A stretch of DNA of 43,079 bases from JAVBMC01 sp031552845 (GCA_031552845.1 JAVBMC010000008.1:1-43079); one strand, 5' to 3'. Shown: positions 33,467 through 41,866, counted from the first letter of the stretch. A program made the numbers and translations. The notes: generated from the sequence alone by a model not told the origin.

Positions 33467-34840
33467 CTATTGAGAAGGCCGATCTTTCGGACGCAATTTG
33501 GCTCCCTTTTCGATGTAGGTTTTTGCCTCCTTGGTTCGTCCTAATTTATGCAAGGACACACCTTTTGCTGAATAAAACTTCGCCTCGTTTGGGTTCAGCA
33601 CCAAAGCACGGTCGAAATAATCCAGCGCCTCTTCATGACGTCCCAGCTGTGCCAATGTCAAAGCCTTGTGCGCATAAAACATCGCATTCTGAGGGTCTTC
33701 TTGAATGGCTTTATCCAACCATGGCAATGCCTCCTCCTGACGTCCCAGCTTCAACAACAGTGCAGCATTCTCATTACACGCAGGAGCAAGCAAAAGCCCC
33801 TTCCCTACGTGACCATAGCACTTAACCGCCTCCTCAAGTCTTCCCAATCTTATCAATGTGCGCGCCTTATAATACCATGCAGGGTTTGACGTTGGCGATG
33901 CCTTCAGTATGAGGTCAAAACAATCAACCGCCTCCTGAAACCGCGAGAGCTGAATCAACGTCAACGCTTTCTGATACTGGTATATTCCTCCTTGATTGTC
34001 CGGCAACACAAGGGCAGCATCAAGCTCCACAAGGGCCTCTGGAAAACGCTTCAACTCATACAATGAAACTCCTCTGAACCCATGAGCAGAAGGATCCTGA
34101 AGACCAAGCGCGAATGCTTGATCATAAAACGCAAGAGCATCCTGATGCTTTCCCATCGCAGCCAAGGCAACACCTTTGTTGTGATAAAACGCAGGCATGA
34201 GTTGCGGATCCAATCGAGCTCCCTCATCATAACAAGCAATCGCCTCAGTCCATCGATTCAAAGAGTAAAGCACCACCCCCTTATTGAGATACAGCGTTCC
34301 ATTGTCCGGAAGCATCACCAATGCCCGATTATAATGCACAAGGCTTTCTTCAAACCGATTAAGTTTATTGTATATATTTCCTGCCGTAATATTAAACGTT
34401 GAATTGTTCGGTTCAAACTTCAATGCGCGCTGAACATATGGTAACGCCTCTTCCGGCTTGCCCAAGCTAAACAAACTCTGCCCTTTCAATGCCAGCGCAA
34501 CAGCATAAGATGGATCAATCTGAACCGCTTTCTCGCGATGCGCTAATATATCTGCTGGAGGTTGTTTATTAAACCCGGCAATATCCCCTAGCAAAACCTC
34601 ATATAAAGACCTCAAACGCGCGTCCGGATTCTCCACCCCAATCTCCTCAGCCAATTTCTGCAGACCGGCAACATTCCCCGTCTCCAAAAACTTACCACGA
34701 CGTATGCGAAACACATTTTCTTTTCTAACGCTAGAGGCCGACACCTGACCGTCTCCCTCTAAAGGCGGCGCATCATCTGCGGCCAATACAGGAGTTGACA
34801 ACACCAACACCGCCAAACAAAAACTAATTAGTCTAATCAT
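33467..34840 (-). CDS. Secreted TPR-repeat protein, 457 aa (C-terminally truncated)
   Basis: Exported protein made almost wholly of tetratricopeptide repeats, a helical scaffold for protein-protein contact. Start at the ATG 34840, with GGAG seven bases upstream; the 34867 frame lacks one. Signal peptide MIRLISFCLAVLVLSTPVLA. About ten TPRs follow from residue ~105 (units such as ALALKGQSLFSLGKPEEALP). It is a paralog of the next gene upstream (34874): both share the N-terminal LRRGxxLxxxxxxGLxKLAEE block and the RLRSxxExxLGDxA segment. The paralog's conserved tail SFFWHIGRACENGW is missing here, present only out of frame after the stop. Last gene of the six-gene operon. Confidence 0.88.
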   Translation of the reverse strand: MIRLISFCLAVLVLSTPVLAADDAPPLEGDGQVSASSVRKENVFRIRRGKFLETGNVAGLQKLAEEIGVENPDARLRSLYEVLLGDIAGFNKQPPADILAHREKAVQIDPSYAVALALKGQSLFSLGKPEEALPYVQRALKFEPNNSTFNITAGNIYNKLNRFEESLVHYNRALVMLPDNGTLYLNKGVVLYSLNRWTEAIACYDEGARLDPQLMPAFYHNKGVALAAMGKHQDALAFYDQAFALGLQDPSAHGFRGVSLYELKRFPEALVELDAALVLPDNQGGIYQYQKALTLIQLSRFQEAVDCFDLILKASPTSNPAWYYKARTLIRLGRLEEAVKCYGHVGKGLLLAPACNENAALLLKLGRQEEALPWLDKAIQEDPQNAMFYAHKALTLAQLGRHEEALDYFDRALVLNPNEAKFYSAKGVSLHKLGRTKEAKTYIEKGAKLRPKDRPSQ

Positions 34841-34873
34841 CACAACTCTCCAGTCACTAAAACACAAAGCATC

Positions 34874-35995
34874 TTATTTCTTCGAACGGCCCAAGCTCCA
34901 CACCCACGTCCAGCCATTCTCACAAGCCCGCCCGATATGCCAAAAGAAACTCATCACCCCCTGCGGCGGCGGTCTATCTTCCGGACGCAGCTTAAACCCC
35001 TTCTCGACGCACGCCTTCGCCTCCTTATACCGCCCCAACCGATGCAACGCCTCACCCTTACCATAATAATACCCCGGCTCATCAGGACTCAATGCCGAAG
35101 CGCGCTCATAATAACCCACCGCCTCCTCATCACGGCCCATTTGGGTTAACGCCAAAGCCTTGTTGGAATAGAGCGTCGAATTCTGAGGCTCCACTTCAAT
35201 CGCTCGGTCAAAACACGGCAACGCCTCCGCATGACGGTTCAGCTTACACAACGCAACCGCTTTCTCGGTAGATGCATAACCGGCTAGTGACCCTTTCATA
35301 AGATGGTCACAACACTTAATCACCTCCTCAAGCCGCCCCAACTGCGCGCACGCCCTTGCCTTATAATACCACACCTCCTCCACCTCCGGCTGCTTCGCCA
35401 AAAAGGTGTCAAAACAAACAACCGCCTCCTGCAACCGCGACAACTCCATCAACGCCACCCCCCTCGCCAACCACGTGGGGACATCATCCGGATAGATTGC
35501 CAACTCCTTGTCATAAGCTGCAAGCCCCTCCTTGAAACGTCCCAGTCCGCACAACACATACCCCTCAATCCTATGCGTCCCCTTATTTTTCGGATTAAGC
35601 TCCTCTGCGCGCTTCAAACAAACAAGCGCCTCCTCCAGCCGCTCCAACTTGAGTAGCCCAAACCCCTTCACCGACTGCGCAAACGCATACGAAGGATCCA
35701 GCTCAACAGCCTTCTCATAATGTACAAAAATCTCAGCAGGCGATTGCCCGGCATGCTCCGCAAGATCCCCCAACACAATCTCACGGAAAGACCTCAGCCG
35801 TGCATCCGGATTCCCCGCCTCAACTTCCTCCGCCAACTTTTTCAGCCCATCAAAATCCTTTGCATCCAACAACTCGCCCCGACGCAAACGCAACGCCTGC
35901 GCCCTCTCCGCACTCGACGCCCCACCATCAGCCAACACCACCCCAGCCGACAGCACCAACGTCGCCACACAAACACTTATATGCTTTATCATCAT
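34874..35995 (-). CDS. Secreted TPR-repeat protein, 373 aa
   Basis: Paralog of the TPR gene downstream. The ATG at 35995 overlaps the upstream stop as ATGA; a second ATG at 35992 gives better spacing from GGAG. Signal peptide ends VVLADG. About seven TPRs occupy residues ~85-335 (FAQSVKGFGLLKLERLEEAL, TLYSNKALALTQMGRDEEAV). The conserved C-terminal tail GVMSFFWHIGRACENGWTWV is aromatic and contains a Cys; it may be an interaction or membrane-associating tail. No enzyme domain. Function unknown, presumably a periplasmic scaffold for the other exported products of this operon. Confidence 0.88.
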   Translation of the reverse strand: MMIKHISVCVATLVLSAGVVLADGGASSAERAQALRLRRGELLDAKDFDGLKKLAEEVEAGNPDARLRSFREIVLGDLAEHAGQSPAEIFVHYEKAVELDPSYAFAQSVKGFGLLKLERLEEALVCLKRAEELNPKNKGTHRIEGYVLCGLGRFKEGLAAYDKELAIYPDDVPTWLARGVALMELSRLQEAVVCFDTFLAKQPEVEEVWYYKARACAQLGRLEEVIKCCDHLMKGSLAGYASTEKAVALCKLNRHAEALPCFDRAIEVEPQNSTLYSNKALALTQMGRDEEAVGYYERASALSPDEPGYYYGKGEALHRLGRYKEAKACVEKGFKLRPEDRPPPQGVMSFFWHIGRACENGWTWVWSLGRSKK

Positions 35996-36675
35996 TTTCT
36001 CCGCAAACTATCAGACGGTGATTTCGAATCCTTCGCATCCATAAACGGTCTAAACACCAGCGGCATCAATGCCGGATATTGACGGTAAAGCGGCACAAGA
36101 ATACCATAGAGTATGAGGAGCAAAACCTCCCCCACCATATTGCAGAAGTGTATGCGCGCTGTCAAGGACTGGAACTTGATTGTCCCGCAAAGATAGATCA
36201 ACTCAAACCGTGCAGCATAGAGTGTGGTCAAACACAAGATTGCATCGGCATCATTCTGCAACCGTAAAGTTCCCGCCTTCAACGGCTTACCGGAAGACGC
36301 TTGCGAAGCGAGCACCGCACTCTCAAAAACCACCTGCAACAAATCCGGCGATTGGGGTTCCTCATAGTCCGCCAACAAAGACGCACACGTAGAGGCGTAA
36401 CACTTGCGCAAACTCATAGGCCTAGCGAATCCGCCAAAGTCTTTACGCACAGGAATCGTCTCCGCATTTTTGAGCAACTCATCATCCGGATATTTGGCGC
36501 AAAGGATAGACTCCACGCCTCCCAGCAACCGCCGCATTTCCCGCACAGTCTGATTAAGTTCCCGCTTCATCGCGACAGACTCCGGCAAAATCACCCGCGG
36601 CAACGCCGTCAGCGATTGCCGCATATGACAAAGACGCCAGCAAACCGCCTGCGCTTCTTTCTTTTGAGCAATCAT
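35992..36675 (-). CDS. Unknown protein, paralog of the adjacent 36672 gene, 227 aa
   Basis: Not recognised. Start is the ATG at 36675, which overlaps the upstream stop (ATGA) and has AGGGAG at good spacing. The upstream frame to 36726 is rejected. No signal peptide. The C-terminal half shares a pattern with the neighbouring product: LYAARFELIYLCGTI, a hydrophobic stretch (VGEVLLLILYGILVPLY, about residues 187-203) and YPALMPLVF. The neighbour has IYAARAELIWMMQANI, GSLACIMEWGLIPLYKKYPELMPPAF. These are tandem paralogs. The hydrophobic stretch could be a membrane helix or a buried helix. Middle gene of the six-gene operon. Confidence 0.75.
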   Translation of the reverse strand: MIAQKKEAQAVCWRLCHMRQSLTALPRVILPESVAMKRELNQTVREMRRLLGGVESILCAKYPDDELLKNAETIPVRKDFGGFARPMSLRKCYASTCASLLADYEEPQSPDLLQVVFESAVLASQASSGKPLKAGTLRLQNDADAILCLTTLYAARFELIYLCGTIKFQSLTARIHFCNMVGEVLLLILYGILVPLYRQYPALMPLVFRPFMDAKDSKSPSDSLRRK

Positions 36676-37367
36676 ATCTTCTCCCTCTGCCGCCGCGGAC
36701 GCTGCGCCTCCAACTCCATGATGCATGCAAAGGCAGGCGGCATGAGTTCCGGATATTTTTTATACAACGGAATCAACCCCCACTCCATAATACAGGCAAG
36801 ACTGCCGGCAACGGAATGGATGAATATTTCGCTCATACGTGAAATATTCGCCTGCATCATCCAAATCAACTCCGCACGTGCAGCATAGATTTGAGCCAAA
36901 AACCGTTGCGCCTCTCTCTTGGTGATGCTAATCCGCTGCGTGCAGATCACAGGCATCCCTTCTGCCAGCAATCGTTTTTGCACAGCATACTCAAACGACG
37001 TCTCCAACAAATCACACTCCATCGGCAACGGCAGAGATTGAAGCACAGATAGCTCTTCCTCTGTAATCCCCATACGAAGCTTAAAGAGGGGTTCACGTTC
37101 ATACTTCGACAAATCCGGTGCTTTTCTCAACTTCCGACGCTTAACCGGCGGCGCAGGCTCATTCCACCAAGAAGGCGCCTGCTTCGGATAACCATAATAA
37201 ACCCTCTCCGCAATCGCATACGATATCGGTCCCATGGCATCACCAGTCAATCTACGCCCCCAACATTGATCACGAGGATCCGTAAAAGCATTCGCTGGGC
37301 CCTCCAGATGATTAAACGAGGCTTTGAGCTTCGCCAACAACGCGACTAAAAAATGATAGTCATTCAT
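36672..37367 (-). CDS. Unknown protein, paralog of the adjacent 35992 gene, 231 aa
   Basis: Not recognised. Starts at the ATG 37367, five bases after the upstream stop. N-terminus (1-25) amphipathic, no signal peptide. A Pro/Lys/Arg-rich linker (about residues 70-88, APPVKRRKLRKAPD) precedes the C-terminal part that is shared with its tandem paralog (IYAARAELIWMMQ, IPLYKKYPELMPPAF). Spacing and overlap on both sides put it in the six-gene operon. Its most likely job is a cytosolic or membrane-associated partner of the exported TPR and ankyrin proteins, but this is inference from context only. Confidence 0.75.
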   Translation of the reverse strand: MNDYHFLVALLAKLKASFNHLEGPANAFTDPRDQCWGRRLTGDAMGPISYAIAERVYYGYPKQAPSWWNEPAPPVKRRKLRKAPDLSKYEREPLFKLRMGITEEELSVLQSLPLPMECDLLETSFEYAVQKRLLAEGMPVICTQRISITKREAQRFLAQIYAARAELIWMMQANISRMSEIFIHSVAGSLACIMEWGLIPLYKKYPELMPPAFACIMELEAQRPRRQREKI

Positions 37368-37372
37368 TTCGG

Positions 37373-38245
37373 CTACTTGCCCGCAGGCGCCTTCACCTTC
37401 TTATAACCGCCAATCACTGGGGGCTTCATCTTTTGGCGCAGCTCGTTGTTCTGCACGGCACGTTTGCAAAAATCCTCCAAGCGCGACTCCTCCGTCGTAT
37501 CATCAATCGAATCCCAAAACGCCTTATTCATCGTCGGCGTTACGCGCGCAACGCGGCGCCGGATAAAGTCACCCTTCTTCTTCAACACCGTGCTCTCCTT
37601 CGCCGCCGCTGCAAATGCCGCCGGATTAGCCATCATCGCTTCAAACGTACACGCCCGATCCTCCAGCTCCGAACTCATCGCATACGGCTGCACGAAATCC
37701 TTCGCCAGCTTCTCATCATCCAACGCCGCCTTCGCCTGCCGCGCATCGCGTCCCCGCGCAAAATTCGCCGCCTGCACCTCACTCCCGCTATACAAAAAAC
37801 CTGTCCGATTCAAACTCGTCCACTCCGGATTCACCGGCGGATTGTCCAACAAATAATACAGCTGATGATACACCGACGACAGTCTGATTGGCAGCTTCAC
37901 ATACATCGTCTTATCATAATTCAGTCCGCCCAGCTGCACGCCACCCATCTTCACCTGCGTGCAAAAAGCCACCTTATTCAAGCCCGAATCCTGCAACAGC
38001 CTCACCGGGAAAACATCAATCGCCGCAAAGAACGCCGCCATCCCCTCCACTGCCTCCGCTGCCGGCACAACTGTCGCCTGCAACCCTCCACCACTCTGCG
38101 ACGTCTCCAACACCGTAAACCTACACCGCTGCGCCACCCGCTCACATTCATCCAAAATCACCTTCGCATCCACCCCCGCCACCGGATCATCCGCCAACGC
38201 CACACCCGCCGCCAACAACAAACCAAACACAAAACCAACTCTCAT
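37373..38245 (-). CDS. Unknown secreted protein, 290 aa
   Basis: Start at the ATG 38245, with AGGAGGTG immediately upstream at 4-6 bases; the longer frame to 38347 overlaps the upstream gene and is rejected. Clear signal peptide (MRVGFVFGLLLAAGVALA, cut before DDPV). The mature part has no recognised domain. Features: VDAKVILDECERVAQR near the new N-terminus, a central KMGGVQLGGLNYDKTMYVKLP strand segment, and a basic C-terminus (KKKGDFIRRRVARVTPTMNKAFWDSI, then KMKPPVIGGYKKV). It is predicted periplasmic. Second gene of the six-gene operon; the gap to the upstream gene is 10 bases. Confidence 0.8.
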   Translation of the reverse strand: MRVGFVFGLLLAAGVALADDPVAGVDAKVILDECERVAQRCRFTVLETSQSGGGLQATVVPAAEAVEGMAAFFAAIDVFPVRLLQDSGLNKVAFCTQVKMGGVQLGGLNYDKTMYVKLPIRLSSVYHQLYYLLDNPPVNPEWTSLNRTGFLYSGSEVQAANFARGRDARQAKAALDDEKLAKDFVQPYAMSSELEDRACTFEAMMANPAAFAAAAKESTVLKKKGDFIRRRVARVTPTMNKAFWDSIDDTTEESRLEDFCKRAVQNNELRQKMKPPVIGGYKKVKAPAGK

Positions 38246-38255
38246 ACCACACCTC

Positions 38256-39404
38256 CTAATTAACATCCGGCTTCCCCGTGCCCTTGCACGCCAAACAAAC
38301 CAACTCTCGCTTCCCCTTACAGACCAAACACGTACGCCACACCCCATACGCCGGATCTGTCCAGCTCATCCCCCAACGATTACGCCCCCAAACAGTCATC
38401 GTCGTGCTCTCCCGATAAACCCCCGGCACAAACACGCTCCCCTCACCCTGACACAACTGACACACCACCATCCCCTTCCCCCGACACTCCCAACACGACA
38501 ACGCCGACTTCACATTCCGCGTCAACTCCTCCATCCGCCTCTCCAACGTCGCCGACTGCCCCCGTTGCGCCGCCAGCTCCACCTCCAACGCCGCCTCCTT
38601 CGCCCTCAACCTCTCACGCTGCTCCGCCTGCTGCCGCTCCAACTCCTGCCTAGCCAGTTCTGTTGCAACCGCCTGCCGCACCTGCGCTGCCTCCACCTCC
38701 GCCAAACGCCGCCGCGTCTCCTCCTCCTGCGCCTGCTTCGCCAACTCCGCCTCCACCTCCCGCCGCACAAACTCCTCATCCACCACCACACGCCGCGGCG
38801 CCTCCAACACCTCCTCCTCCAACTCCACCACAACCGTCCCCTCATCCACCTCCGCCCCCACAACCACCTGCCCCGCCGCCAAACTCACCGCCCCCGCCAT
38901 CTCCAACACATGCACCACCTCATCGCTCCCATTCGCCGCCGCATACGCCAAAGCCGTATTCCCCTTCAAATCCACCGCCTCCAGCCGCGCCCCATGCCCC
39001 ACCAACAACCGCACCACCTCCACATGCCCCCGCCCCGCCGCCAACATCAACGCCGTGCGCCCCCCATACGAATAATCCGGCCCCACGCCCCCATCCAACA
39101 ACGCCGCCACCACATCCGCCTCACCCCGATGCGACGCCATCAACAAAAACCGATTCCCCCCGACCGCTCCCCCCCTCAACAACACCCGCACCACATTCGA
39201 TTCCCCACACCGCGCCGCCAGCTCCAACGCCGACACCCCATCCACCCCATTCGTATTCGCACTCACCCCCGCGCGCAAACACTCCGCCACCCCCTGCACA
39301 TCCCCCGCCCGAATCGCCCCAAACACATCCACCTGCGCCCGACGCTCCCCGCACCCGCACAACAACCCACACCCCACCATTAAAACTAACAAAAACATTT
39401 TCAT
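38256..39404 (-). CDS. Lipoprotein with ankyrin repeats, coiled coil and DnaJ-type zinc finger, 382 aa
   Basis: First gene of the operon. ATG at 39404 (the TTG at 39407 is less likely). Lipoprotein signal with lipobox GLLCGC (Cys ~18), so lipid-anchored after export. About four ankyrin repeats follow, residues ~25-165 (GVSALELAARCGESNVVRVLL, GRTALMLAAGRGHVEVVRLLV, GNTALAYAAANGSDEVVHVLE). Next is a charged Glu/Arg/Ala coiled coil (~205-295). A C-terminal cysteine-rich region follows, with four CxxC motifs: CWECRGKG, CQLCQGEG, CLVCKGK and CLACKGTG, the DnaJ zinc-finger pattern. This order of domains is unusual for a lipoprotein. Function unknown; it may be a scaffold or thiol/zinc-dependent chaperone in the envelope. 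Confidence 0.87.
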   Translation of the reverse strand: MKMFLLVLMVGCGLLCGCGERRAQVDVFGAIRAGDVQGVAECLRAGVSANTNGVDGVSALELAARCGESNVVRVLLRGGAVGGNRFLLMASHRGEADVVAALLDGGVGPDYSYGGRTALMLAAGRGHVEVVRLLVGHGARLEAVDLKGNTALAYAAANGSDEVVHVLEMAGAVSLAAGQVVVGAEVDEGTVVVELEEEVLEAPRRVVVDEEFVRREVEAELAKQAQEEETRRRLAEVEAAQVRQAVATELARQELERQQAEQRERLRAKEAALEVELAAQRGQSATLERRMEELTRNVKSALSCWECRGKGMVVCQLCQGEGSVFVPGVYRESTTMTVWGRNRWGMSWTDPAYGVWRTCLVCKGKRELVCLACKGTGKPDVN

Positions 39405-39414
39405 CAATGCTCAC

Positions 39415-39420
39415 ATTATA
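39415..39420 (-). promoter_or_regulatory. Candidate -10 box of the six-gene operon
   Basis: Minus-strand TATAAT (39420-39415) lies only 11 bp before the ATG at 39404, so the mRNA would be leaderless or nearly so; no Shine-Dalgarno is present. No good -35 is visible. Confidence 0.4.
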
Positions 39421-39442
39421 GCACACCCCTCCACGGGAGAGA

Positions 39443-39472
39443 AGCAATAAGTCATAGGCAATACGCAATAAC
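39443..39472. repeat. GTAATA-type dispersed tract, diverged copy 3
   Basis: GCAATAAGTCATAGGCAATACGCAATAACT; similar in rhythm to the tracts at 24476 and 25720. It lies in the gap between the two exported-protein operons. Confidence 0.4.
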
Positions 39473-39511
39473 TCACCCCTCCCTGCACATTAGTCCCACC
39501 GATCTTTCCCT

Positions 39512-40300
39512 TTAATTCGCCGGTGGAACCATAACTTTCTGCAACGCGTTTGTTCCCTCTGTCTTCTTTTGCGCAGCGGCTTCCGCCTGTTCAATGCGAG
39601 GCAACTGTTTCAATGCATATTCCTTCTTGCCTTCAGCCACACGGATTCCCGTATGCTTCAACCAACGAATATCTGTGTAACACTTACGCCACTCCTTATA
39701 TTCAGCATTCCCCTGCTTATGCCATTCTTCTTTCGATGGAGTCTTCAATGTCGGCAGCAGAGCCTCTTGTGCAGCCAACTCCTCCTTGTAAGTCTTTATT
39801 GTTGAATCAAGTTCCGCGCAGTACTCGTTGAGCTCTTTACGAGTTAAGAAGTAAGGGTAGCCCAATCCCATTCTCGTTGTGGCAAATATATCTGGCGGAG
39901 CATTTGGCGGCAGGGTGAATAAGTTCTTAGGACGAATTCCCCAGCGGTCAGAATCATTATCAATAAAATCAAACGAATAGAGTCGCCCGACTTTATGCAG
40001 CTTGCCAATCCATGCAACATCCCATTCGCCTTCATCTTCATTGGAGATCATAAAATAACGCCCGGCATACTCCTCCGGTATTACAACATAGAACAACATC
40101 CGGATGCGTTCTTTTAAGACACGCGACTGATCTGCCGTAAACATCGGCACCGTCATCCCGGACTCCAGCTTCTCCATTATCTGATACCCCACCGCCGCCG
40201 CCACAATCTCCTTCGGCAACTCCTTCGCATGGACAACGCCGCCCAGCAGACAAGCCACAATTGTCCAACTTGCCATCCCCATCAATCGATTGACTTTCAT
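39512..40300 (-). CDS. Unknown secreted protein, 262 aa
   Basis: ATG at 40300, overlapping the upstream stop (ATGA), with GGGAGAGGG ahead of it; the much longer frame to 40567 would need to overlap the upstream gene by 270 bases and is rejected. Signal peptide ends VVHAKEL. No known domain. A globular N-terminal half (FYVVIPEEYAGRYFMISNEDEGEWDVAWIG, a small beta-rich block) is followed by a long charged helical part (residues ~165-250, rich in Lys/Glu) that may form a coiled coil, and by a short Pro tail. Last gene of the four-gene operon. Confidence 0.78.
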   Translation of the reverse strand: MKVNRLMGMASWTIVACLLGGVVHAKELPKEIVAAAVGYQIMEKLESGMTVPMFTADQSRVLKERIRMLFYVVIPEEYAGRYFMISNEDEGEWDVAWIGKLHKVGRLYSFDFIDNDSDRWGIRPKNLFTLPPNAPPDIFATTRMGLGYPYFLTRKELNEYCAELDSTIKTYKEELAAQEALLPTLKTPSKEEWHKQGNAEYKEWRKCYTDIRWLKHTGIRVAEGKKEYALKQLPRIEQAEAAAQKKTEGTNALQKVMVPPAN

Positions 40301-40812
40301 TGCCCTCTCCCTCTCAACACGCTCCACTGCACAAGTTTTAACAATCCCAGTAGCACGACATAAGCGCCCAAACACAGCACGCCGACAACTAAGATGGCAT
40401 TGACCATCATCAGCGGCAATCCAATCCAATCGTAACCACACAATCCAAATGGAAACGCAGGCCCCATGATTGCGCGCTCCAAGGCGCAGTAGATTGCGTA
40501 ACCGCTCCACCATAGCACCACCCCAGCAGTGCAGTAACGCAATACTCTGCACAACCACATCCAACAATCACCACCGGACACAACCCTGTCTTTCTTAAAA
40601 AGCAACACGCGCTTCACGAAGTCAATCGCCTGTTCACTGCACCAGAACAACAGATGCACCGTAGGGATGATGTTGAACGTCCACCATGACAGCATCAATA
40701 TCTCAGCCGCGTTGTCACTAGATGGACTCCATCCAATATCTTTGCTAAAGCACAGCAATAAAATAATAGTGCCCTCAATCGCGCACTCAAAGAATAAGAG
40801 CTTTCGTCTCAT
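40297..40812 (-). CDS. Unknown integral membrane protein, 171 aa
   Basis: ATG at 40812, in ATGA overlap with the preceding gene. Four hydrophobic segments: about residues 7-22, 38-58, 90-110 and 130-160, so a polytopic inner-membrane protein. It has many Cys and Trp residues (WCSEQAIDFVKRVLLF, CWMWLCRVLRYC). No recognised family. As the only polytopic membrane protein of its operon, it may anchor or export the neighbouring lipoproteins; this is inference from position. Confidence 0.75.
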   Translation of the reverse strand: MRRKLLFFECAIEGTIILLLCFSKDIGWSPSSDNAAEILMLSWWTFNIIPTVHLLFWCSEQAIDFVKRVLLFKKDRVVSGGDCWMWLCRVLRYCTAGVVLWWSGYAIYCALERAIMGPAFPFGLCGYDWIGLPLMMVNAILVVGVLCLGAYVVLLGLLKLVQWSVLRGRGQ

Positions 40813-41351
40813 GGTGCAAACTCCGAAGGCTTCAACAACTGTAAACTCACCGGCAGATTCGTCACACACAACAAGGTGACAACTTCCGGCTGAATGGAAA
40901 ACGGCGGCTCATCCGCTTTTCGCGGCAAGGTTGACTGCAGTTGTCCGTCTGGCATCAACGTGAGTTGATAGTATGTTTCTGCACGAAACAAGTGCTGTTT
41001 CCAAACGCCCGGCATTTCACCTCCGTGCGTTACTTGAGGATACCGCCAGATGCGCCCATCCTCCAATAAGATGGTGATGCCATACGTGTTGAACACTCTA
41101 ATCGATTGCCCTGCCGGTAATACAGCTGCCCTTGGCACCCGTGCATGCAGATCATTCAGCAACCCATATAACACCGCCGGACGAGTAAACACCTCCTCCG
41201 AGCTTGTCGTCAGCACATACGCATTCTGCCCCGAGTCATTCTGCAAACGGACAGTCCAATCTACCCCACACCCCGTCAACGAAATGCTGCATCCGCCAAA
41301 CAAGAGCAGAATCCCTAGACATACATATTTAATCACTCGTGCCGTTTTCAC
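40809..41351 (-). CDS. Unknown lipoprotein, 180 aa
   Basis: GTG start at 41351, overlapping the upstream stop as GTGA (a second GTG five codons in is possible). Lipobox LLLFGGC at about residues 15-21, followed by SISLTGC. The mature body is beta-rich (VRLQNDSGQNAYVLTTSSEE, RVFNTYGITILLEDGRIWRYPQ, YQLTLMPDGQLQSTL). No family recognised. Coupled on both sides to its neighbours in the four-gene operon. Predicted periplasmic, lipid-anchored. Confidence 0.78.
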   Translation of the reverse strand: MKTARVIKYVCLGILLLFGGCSISLTGCGVDWTVRLQNDSGQNAYVLTTSSEEVFTRPAVLYGLLNDLHARVPRAAVLPAGQSIRVFNTYGITILLEDGRIWRYPQVTHGGEMPGVWKQHLFRAETYYQLTLMPDGQLQSTLPRKADEPPFSIQPEVVTLLCVTNLPVSLQLLKPSEFAP

Positions 41352-41866
41352 TCTTTAACAGTCTCCTTCTCTATCCCAACAAATGGGTCTTCTCCCGGCG
41401 CCACGGTTTGAGGTTTTTGTTTGATGTGATCTTGGTCTTCGAAAAAGAAAAGTCCATTGTGGTAACTTACGCGGAGATGTCCAGCCTTCATCGCAGCGTC
41501 CAGGACTTCCGTCAACGGCCGACCATTCAATCCACCTTCAAGGTCGGGAAAAGGATCATCGCTAGAGAATCGTAGGTGACCGCGTAAAATCATCCCAACG
41601 CTGGTTTCCTTATCCGTACGTGATTCATTCAGCTGTTGATGGAGACGGTCGAAGAAATCAAACCATGTTGCTGGAGGAGTTCCATACGGCAACGTAAACA
41701 GTGCGTCCGCATAACCCGGATCGACCGCTAGCAAAACGGCAGCGGCGCCGATATCCTCACCATTTGTATTCACATACATCGGTTCTGCGCTGCGACACCC
41801 TGCCACAAATAAGACGGTCATCCAAGCACAACAACATATCGCAACGGCACATAAGAGTTTTTGCAT
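41348..41866 (-). CDS. Unknown lipoprotein with secretin-STN-like motif, 172 aa
   Basis: ATG at 41866 with AGGGAGG four to five bases upstream. N-terminal lipobox LFVAGC (Cys ~24). The C-terminal part reads GLNGRPLTEVLDAAMKAGHL, then VSYHNGLFFFEDQ, which has the rhythm of STN/secretin N-domains (short helix followed by a beta strand ending in a hydrophobic Asp/Asn turn). The similarity is by eye only. First gene of the four-gene operon of exported proteins. Confidence 0.78.
   Translation of the reverse strand: MQKLLCAVAICCCAWMTVLFVAGCRSAEPMYVNTNGEDIGAAAVLLAVDPGYADALFTLPYGTPPATWFDFFDRLHQQLNESRTDKETSVGMILRGHLRFSSDDPFPDLEGGLNGRPLTEVLDAAMKAGHLRVSYHNGLFFFEDQDHIKQKPQTVAPGEDPFVGIEKETVKE

Noticed and set aside
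37959..39383. 474-codon plus-strand Pro/His/Arg-rich frame
   Set aside because: Antisense shadow of the ankyrin lipoprotein and its neighbour.
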